Virus record (IMG/VR): IMGVR_UViG_3300037358_000021
Location: 1 to 22,737 of that record
Origin: a virus
Length of the DNA stretch: 22,737 nt
Reading direction: 5' to 3' (one strand)
The translations under genes were made by a program, and so were the position numbers. Under the pieces are notes generated by a model. That model worked only from the letters and a program-made list of their open reading frames with translations, had not been told where the DNA came from and did no database searches. This document shows positions 18,646 to 22,737 of this stretch, in pieces (within the stretch, counting starts at the first letter, position 1; each line of letters opens with the position of its first letter).

Positions 18646-20199
18646 CTATCTCCCTAACCATGCTGCACCGCGTTGCGGTATGTTTAAACTTATCACGTTG
18701 CGTTTCGTCGCGCCTGTTGATTGACGGCGTTCACCAACAGGTTCAGCAAACGTCAATGCAATTGCATCCCATTCATCGGGCGAACGCATCCCGCGCCGTT
18801 TCATGTCCTGCTTGGCCTCAATCAACAATTGGCCATACATATTATATTTAAATCCGGGAGCGCAAGCATCAGCCTGAATACTGTCCGTGTCTGGGATCTG
18901 TGCTTCACCAACATCTTCCAACCACTTTTTAGAACGCATCCACATTTCTGCGCGACGATTGGCCGGTCCACCCTTCTCCTTCGGACGTGCATCCTGTGGC
19001 GAGCCACCGAAGTTCACGCCCTTCATTATTGAACGGTAAGGTTCGCCCCACGTATTAATAATATCCAGCGTGGCGATACCCGCGCCGCCAACGTCGATGA
19101 ATGCACGATCAGGTTTATCTTCATCTATTATCTGGCGAATCCAATTCGCACCGTCTACGGAAAGTATTTTTGATTTACTTTCAATTTTCACAACCTGGCG
19201 ACCTTTGCGCCATGCAATACTGAATCTATCTTCGCCACCCCACGAGGGATCAATGCCCAAAATAAGAGGTCCAAATGCGTCGCAATTATTTTTGCGTGCC
19301 TTAAGAATTAATGCAGGTGGAATATAACTATCGTGCCCGGTAAGCTGAAATGCCTCCGATGCCGTCGCCGGATATTCCTGCATGAATAATAAATCACCTA
19401 ATTCTTGGATCTTGCCTTGACGCCACGCCATCTGTTCATTGTCGAGATTATGCGCAGCTTGATATAATTCATCGGCATCCGTCAACACAAAAGTTTCTGG
19501 TGCCTTAATGCGATATTCATCCTGCCAATACCACGGAATAAATATTGCTTCGTAGGCGGACAATCCTGCCTCAGCTTTTTGCCATTCCTGATGGAATAAA
19601 TTTCCCATTCCATTGGCGGTAGATTCTTTTATAATTTCTGTGCCCGGTAAGTCCGGGATCGCCTGAAGAATTCCTGCAGAATGTAGATCTGCATTAGGCC
19701 AAAAAGCAAATTCACTTCCGTGAAAGAACTGCAGCGTCTGTGACCGGCCAACTGCCTTCGTCCCAGCAGTGCCGACGCGGTAGCCTGAATCTAACCCGTC
19801 GAAATCTAATTCTTTTGCATTGCTCGCACCTGTGTGCGGTTTCAATAATTCTGGGCAATGTTCATGGAATCTGTTCGCCATTTCGAACAAATTATCCGTC
19901 GCATCTTGTTCATGCGTCAAGATAAATACGCGCTGCCCAAATGCATGTGTCGCCTTGTGATAATACCGTCCGCCCACATAAGTTGAACAACCCTGCTGGC
20001 GTCCCTTAAGAATCAGTGCGCGAACTTTTCCTGCGCGTCTTAGCTGCTGCTCGAGCCGCTGATGCAAATATTTCTGTGCGCGATTGAGAATCAACGGCTC
20101 AATAGCGCCGGACTTAGTACGGATCTTCAAACATTTCAACGCATAATGTTCGAAGTCGTCCTTAAGACGTTGACGAATCGCGCGTTCCTTATCCTCCAT
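18646..20199 (-). CDS. Terminase large subunit
   Basis: 517 residues, ATG at 20199 sharing a base with the upstream stop. The N-terminal ATPase has a Walker A variant KGRQQGCST (about 65-73), the segment QFFHGSEFAFW (about 157-167) with the Walker B-type acidic residue and the catalytic E163, and the coupling motif ESTANG (192-197). The C-terminal RNase H-like nuclease shows its aspartates in GIDPSWGGED (D317), AFIDVGGAG (D369) and PDEWDAIALTF (D478). The MQEYPATASEAFQ segment (about 273-285) joins the domains. It pumps DNA into the procapsid through the portal and cuts the concatemer; P22-like relatives use headful cutting, but that cannot be proven here. It is complete, with all key residues present. 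Confidence 0.95.
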   Translation of the reverse strand: MEDKERAIRQRLKDDFEHYALKCLKIRTKSGAIEPLILNRAQKYLHQRLEQQLRRAGKVRALILKGRQQGCSTYVGGRYYHKATHAFGQRVFILTHEQDATDNLFEMANRFHEHCPELLKPHTGASNAKELDFDGLDSGYRVGTAGTKAVGRSQTLQFFHGSEFAFWPNADLHSAGILQAIPDLPGTEIIKESTANGMGNLFHQEWQKAEAGLSAYEAIFIPWYWQDEYRIKAPETFVLTDADELYQAAHNLDNEQMAWRQGKIQELGDLLFMQEYPATASEAFQLTGHDSYIPPALILKARKNNCDAFGPLILGIDPSWGGEDRFSIAWRKGRQVVKIESKSKILSVDGANWIRQIIDEDKPDRAFIDVGGAGIATLDIINTWGEPYRSIMKGVNFGGSPQDARPKEKGGPANRRAEMWMRSKKWLEDVGEAQIPDTDSIQADACAPGFKYNMYGQLLIEAKQDMKRRGMRSPDEWDAIALTFAEPVGERRQSTGATKRNVISLNIPQRGAAWLGR

Positions 20200-20549
20200 T
20201 ATTCCAATTCAGCTAATGCAGTTTCCTGATTGTTCACGGTAACTTTTGCGTCAACACTGGATAATTTGGGGTGATAATAAGGCGCAACCTTTTCAGCACA
20301 CTCCCTGGCAATCACCTTATATGAAAGAGCAAGTTTTAAAAGTTCTACATTCTCTGCCGTTTGAGGCAGCGTTCGCAATCTAGAAATTTCAAATTCTGCA
20401 GTCTTATGATAATATCGCATATCGTTGAGTAGCAAATCTTTAGGCATTATGCCTTCAGCTGCAGCTTTCTCAATCATTTCTTGATTTTTCTTACCAAGCG
20501 CTCCCTTTGGCCTTCCGCCTCCGGGCATGTAACCACCTTTTCCTGCCAT
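20199..20549 (-). CDS. Probable terminase small subunit
   Basis: 116 residues, ATG at 20549 directly after the upstream stop; its TAA overlaps the large terminase ATG. A basic, Gly-rich N-terminus GGGRPKGALGKKNQE (residues 10-24) could grip DNA like an AT-hook. It is followed by helical segments (LLKLALSYKVIARECAEKVA near 69-88) and APYYHPKLSSVDAKV, an ending I know from proteins encoded just before phage large terminases. Small terminases bind pac or cos DNA and regulate the motor. The assignment rests mainly on position and this ending; no classical winged helix is evident. Confidence 0.6.
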   Translation of the reverse strand: MAGKGGYMPGGGRPKGALGKKNQEMIEKAAAEGIMPKDLLLNDMRYYHKTAEFEISRLRTLPQTAENVELLKLALSYKVIARECAEKVAPYYHPKLSSVDAKVTVNNQETALAELE

Positions 20550-20999
20550 TTAGAATTCTCCTCTCTCGGGAGCAATTTCTATCATATGTCTAATTGGCCG
20601 ATCATGATAACATTGATCATCAGTTTTTCTTAACTTTGGATTATTTTCCCAATCGGTAGGATTAATCTTACGATATGCGTCAATACAGATATCATATATT
20701 ACATAGTCATCTAATCTAATGTCGTCGCACTCTGGTTCAGAAATAAATATCTCTTGATTTCCTTCGAGATAAAATTTTCTAAAAGATATTTTTGGGAGAT
20801 CCTTTTGCCACAATGCCTGCATTCTTTGATCATTGTAATTCAATTCACACAACAGCGGCGGGATTCTTGTTTCTACATCTCCAATCCCTATAACTTGAAA
20901 TGCCTCTACATAAACAGGAAAAGGGACTTCAACAATTCCAGTTTCTTCGCCTTTATAATTTATTCTCTTTGGAAACTCAAGTAATTGATATCGTATCAT
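20550..20999 (-). CDS. Unknown 149-residue phage protein
   Basis: ATG at 20999; its stop abuts the next ATG. It starts MIRYQLLEFPKRINYKGEET, with alternating strands (VEVPFPVYVEAFQVIGIGDV) and a Cys/Asp-rich part around 88-106 (EPECDDIRLDDYVIYDICID). It ends PIRHMIEIAPERGEF. The gene before the terminase in P22-like phages varies, so context gives no role. It is not a nuclease by any motif that I can see. Confidence 0.55.
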   Translation of the reverse strand: MIRYQLLEFPKRINYKGEETGIVEVPFPVYVEAFQVIGIGDVETRIPPLLCELNYNDQRMQALWQKDLPKISFRKFYLEGNQEIFISEPECDDIRLDDYVIYDICIDAYRKINPTDWENNPKLRKTDDQCYHDRPIRHMIEIAPERGEF

Positions 21000-21062
21000 G
21001 ATTTAACCAATTTTTGCATTTGGCACCGAATCGTTAATTTTAGTTACTAAAACGATTAGCCC

Positions 21063-21095
21063 AAAAGAAATGAGGAGGCGTGATTGCCTCCTCAT
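21063..21095 (-). terminator. Rho-independent terminator after the 21107 gene
   Basis: ATGAGGAGGC and GCCTCCTCAT form a perfect 10-bp stem around a 6-base loop, followed on the minus strand by TTCTTTT. It lies 12 bases after the stop at 21107 and separates this gene from the terminase operon. It is the clearest terminator in the window. Confidence 0.85.
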
Positions 21096-21106
21096 TGTCT
21101 CAATTA

Positions 21107-21820
21107 TTAAACGCCGAAAATCGCGATAGGGGTCGCCGTAGCGATCGTAAGCGTCGCGCCAGTCGGAAATGTTGCAGCCAGCGCACCATACGCAGCGGCA
21201 ACGTTAATACCAGTCGTAGTTTCGGCAGTCGTCGCAGCAGCATTCGTGGCAGAAGTAAAGCCAAGCTGTGCCTGCAACGGATTAGTGTACGCAGCAGTCA
21301 TGCCCGTAATCGTGGGAAACGTGCTGGTCGCCGTGAAAATGGACGCAATCCAATACAGCCCCGAATTCAACGCAAGTGCAGCAGCGGTAGAAGTCACCGT
21401 CACCACACCAGTAGCAGTCAACGCACCAACTGCGCCAAAGTCATATACAAGATTCCCCGGATATCCAGCGCCGTTGTCTGCATAAATGCCATAGTGCGCA
21501 TTACCGCCAGTTTGCGGGGTGCTGACGTTGACGTTCAATGTTTTAATAGTGGTCGCCGGAATAAACAGCGGATACGCATACAGCGTACCAGTCACTGTCA
21601 AGAATCCAACGGGAGTTGTGCTCGGCGCAGCGCCATAAAAACGGCCAGTCACCCAAGGGACAACACTGCCGCCGCCGATGCCGAGAGACAATTGTGAAAT
21701 GCTCACAGCTTCGGTCTGCGGGACGGCACCCGCAACCAACTGAGAATCCACCGGAAAACGCTCATTACCAGTCAAGGGCAATGTAGCAAGGTTCATCGAA
21801 TTTGTTAACCAACCGCTCAT
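21107..21820 (-). CDS. Beta-rich virion protein (tail or fibre type)
   Basis: 237 residues from ATG at 21820, chosen because AAGGA lies about 7 bases upstream; a longer frame to 21889 has no such site. The N-terminus LATLPLTGNERFPVDSQLVA near residues 10-29 and a PQTEAVSISQLSLG segment resemble the attachment part of phage structural proteins. The remainder is Ala/Thr/Gly-rich with sandwich-like strands (TIKTLNVNVSTPQTGGNAHY, NSGLYWIASIFTATSTFPTI), reminiscent of carbohydrate-binding beta sandwiches. Flanked by a terminator downstream and an endonuclease gene upstream, it forms its own unit. A precise role is not assignable. Confidence 0.6.
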   Translation of the reverse strand: MSGWLTNSMNLATLPLTGNERFPVDSQLVAGAVPQTEAVSISQLSLGIGGGSVVPWVTGRFYGAAPSTTPVGFLTVTGTLYAYPLFIPATTIKTLNVNVSTPQTGGNAHYGIYADNGAGYPGNLVYDFGAVGALTATGVVTVTSTAAALALNSGLYWIASIFTATSTFPTITGMTAAYTNPLQAQLGFTSATNAAATTAETTTGINVAAAYGALAATFPTGATLTIATATPIAIFGV

Positions 21821-21883
21821 AAGAAAATCCTTTTTGTTAAAATTTAAAGGGTGTGTTTTGCCCCGATTGCCCGCATAATTTAG

Positions 21884-21920
21884 AATCAATTAATCCCTGC
21901 GGGAAAATTGCTAATTGATT
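21884..21920 (-). other. 9-bp AT-rich inverted repeat after the homing endonuclease
   Basis: AATCAATTA and TAATTGATT are separated by 19 bases that include CCCTGCGGG, directly after the endonuclease stop. It may be a weak terminator or a border left by endonuclease insertion. No U run follows. Confidence 0.35.
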
Positions 21921-22559
21921 TTAGGCACTCAAAATTCCTCTTCGCTTATCCCACCAAAGTTGAACGGCAATCTTATTGTTAGCCTTACGCTCAGGAGTAT
22001 GCTTCACCCCTGCGAGTTTTGCACTTATACTTTTCTTCTTTTCTTCAGAACAAGGCTGCCCCATTAAAGCAGCACTAATCTTCGCCTTTGTTTCTTCTTT
22101 ACAAGGACAACCCTTATGAACTAAACTTAATTTTAAAAGAGTTTCCGGAGATGCTTTCTTCCCTTTTCTTGCCCTCACTGAATTAGCAATACATTGGGGA
22201 GAAGGTTTTCTGCCTTTGAGCGTTCTTCCTACTTTTTCAGCAACACTTTTTGTCGACATGGGGCTAACTTCACCGCCATTTGTAATATTATAGCCATATC
22301 GTCGATCTTGCGTCCTGTACTTAGCAATCGCGGCTATCTCCAAATTAGCAATATAGGATCTTTCCCCTGCAACAAGAATTTCTAGCTTAACATTTTCTGC
22401 ACCGTATTTTCGAATCGCATTATAGACAGAAATTTTATATTTTCCAGAAGAAACTTTACAGTGTGCTCTAAATCTTCCCTTTGGATCATTGCTTATTCCA
22501 AAATACAATTTTCCATTGGGAAACACTAATCGGTATAGCCAACAGAGCTTTATTATCAC
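21921..22559 (-). CDS. GIY-YIG homing endonuclease with NUMOD3-type repeats
   Basis: 212 residues. GTG start at 22559 overlaps the upstream stop as GTGA, so it relies on translational coupling. The nuclease domain reads WLYRLVFPNGKLYFG at residues 7-21 with arginine R29 eight residues after the YFG glycine, AIRKYGAENVKLEIL near 49-63, a glutamate in NLEIAAIAKYRT, and YGYNITNGGE. Residues of about 110-195 hold repeated NUMOD3-like units (GRKPSPQCIANSVRARKGKK, then GQPCSEEKKKSISAKLAGVK and HTPERKANNKI), which bind DNA. No intron signature was seen around it, so it appears free-standing. It differs from the plus-strand GIY-YIG gene in domain order and repeats, pointing to separate arrival. Confidence 0.85.
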   Translation of the reverse strand: MIIKLCWLYRLVFPNGKLYFGISNDPKGRFRAHCKVSSGKYKISVYNAIRKYGAENVKLEILVAGERSYIANLEIAAIAKYRTQDRRYGYNITNGGEVSPMSTKSVAEKVGRTLKGRKPSPQCIANSVRARKGKKASPETLLKLSLVHKGCPCKEETKAKISAALMGQPCSEEKKKSISAKLAGVKHTPERKANNKIAVQLWWDKRRGILSA

Positions 22560-22737
22560 TTCTTCATAAACTCCACGGCACGTTTCATCGCCATGCCTTT
22601 GGGTCCCATCTGTCCCTGACCTTCGCTGTGGTCTGGGTGTTCATGCGAAAAAACTTCTCGATGAGTGGGACCATCCGGCGACGAGGGATTGCCATATTGG
22701 TTGTGCACCGTGACATAACCATTGTCAATCTTGCGCA
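22556..22737 (-). CDS. C-terminal part of an unknown phage protein (5' end outside window)
   Basis: 60 codons ending at TGA 22556 are open to the right edge; the start lies beyond it. The visible part reads NGYVTVHNQYGNPSSPDGPT, then REVFSHEHPDHSEGQGQMGP and KGMAMKRAVEFMKK. It is His/Gly/Pro-rich, with a short basic helix at the end. No family is recognised. The stop overlaps the endonuclease start. Confidence 0.55.
   Translation of the reverse strand, partial: RKIDNGYVTVHNQYGNPSSPDGPTHREVFSHEHPDHSEGQGQMGPKGMAMKRAVEFMKK

Noticed and set aside
18646-20199. Terminase interrupted by an intron or intein
   Set aside because: All ATPase and nuclease motifs are in one continuous frame of normal length.

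Overview
The window is a stretch of a tailed-phage genome (Caudoviricetes) of the P22-like podovirus type. It carries the virion-assembly module, and almost everything is on the minus strand, so transcription runs from high to low coordinates. The type is inferred from a consistent set: a terminase with ATPase and nuclease motifs, a 738-residue P22-type portal, an acidic scaffold with a basic C-terminal helix, a P22-type coat protein, a gp4-like tail adaptor and a gp10-like tail hub. The host cannot be named from this sequence. Moderate GC, the lack of close matches that I recognise, and many short unknown genes suggest an uncultured phage.

Layout in the direction of transcription. 22737-21107: the end of an unknown gene, a free-standing GIY-YIG homing endonuclease, and a beta-rich virion protein followed by a strong terminator. 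20999-18646: an unknown gene, a probable small terminase and the large terminase. 18644-17806: five very small genes, two of them strongly basic. 17806-15590: the portal. 15538-11598: a dense array of about seventeen tiny genes, mostly joined by ATGA or TAATG overlaps. Many of them share two short C-terminal peptide signatures. 11420-10476: scaffold. 10378-10218: one tRNA-like element and one tRNA-Met. 10150-9869: an unknown gene. 9010-9900, the only clear plus-strand gene: a GIY-YIG homing endonuclease. 8875-7277: the major capsid gene. 7092-5795: a protein with two HeH/LEM-like repeats and the gp4-like adaptor. 5761-4282: a tandem pair of paralogous virion proteins. 4244-1577: three glycosyltransferase-like genes and one methyltransferase. 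1561-1: the gp10-like tail hub, running off the window.

The strongest discovery is in the capsid gene. The open frame that starts at 8458 lacks the N-terminus expected of its family. That N-terminus (22 codons, with its own Shine-Dalgarno sequence) lies at 8875-8810. The roughly 360 bases between the two parts carry the P, Q, R and S core elements of a group I intron, a 7-bp P1 helix with a terminal U-G pair, and a P9 hairpin capped by GAAA. The intron has no internal ORF. A GIY-YIG endonuclease gene sits just outside exon 1 on the opposite strand, an arrangement that suggests collaborative homing.

The second point of interest is the small-gene array between portal and scaffold. Its otherwise different proteins end in KEHQKPEWGG-like or DPxYxxxQQKNK-like tails, and one tail is nearly identical even at DNA level. 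This looks like a modular set of proteins that share a docking or packaging tag. A 25-bp hairpin-forming sequence is repeated exactly upstream of the scaffold gene and of the gene following the capsid, and may be a shared regulatory element.
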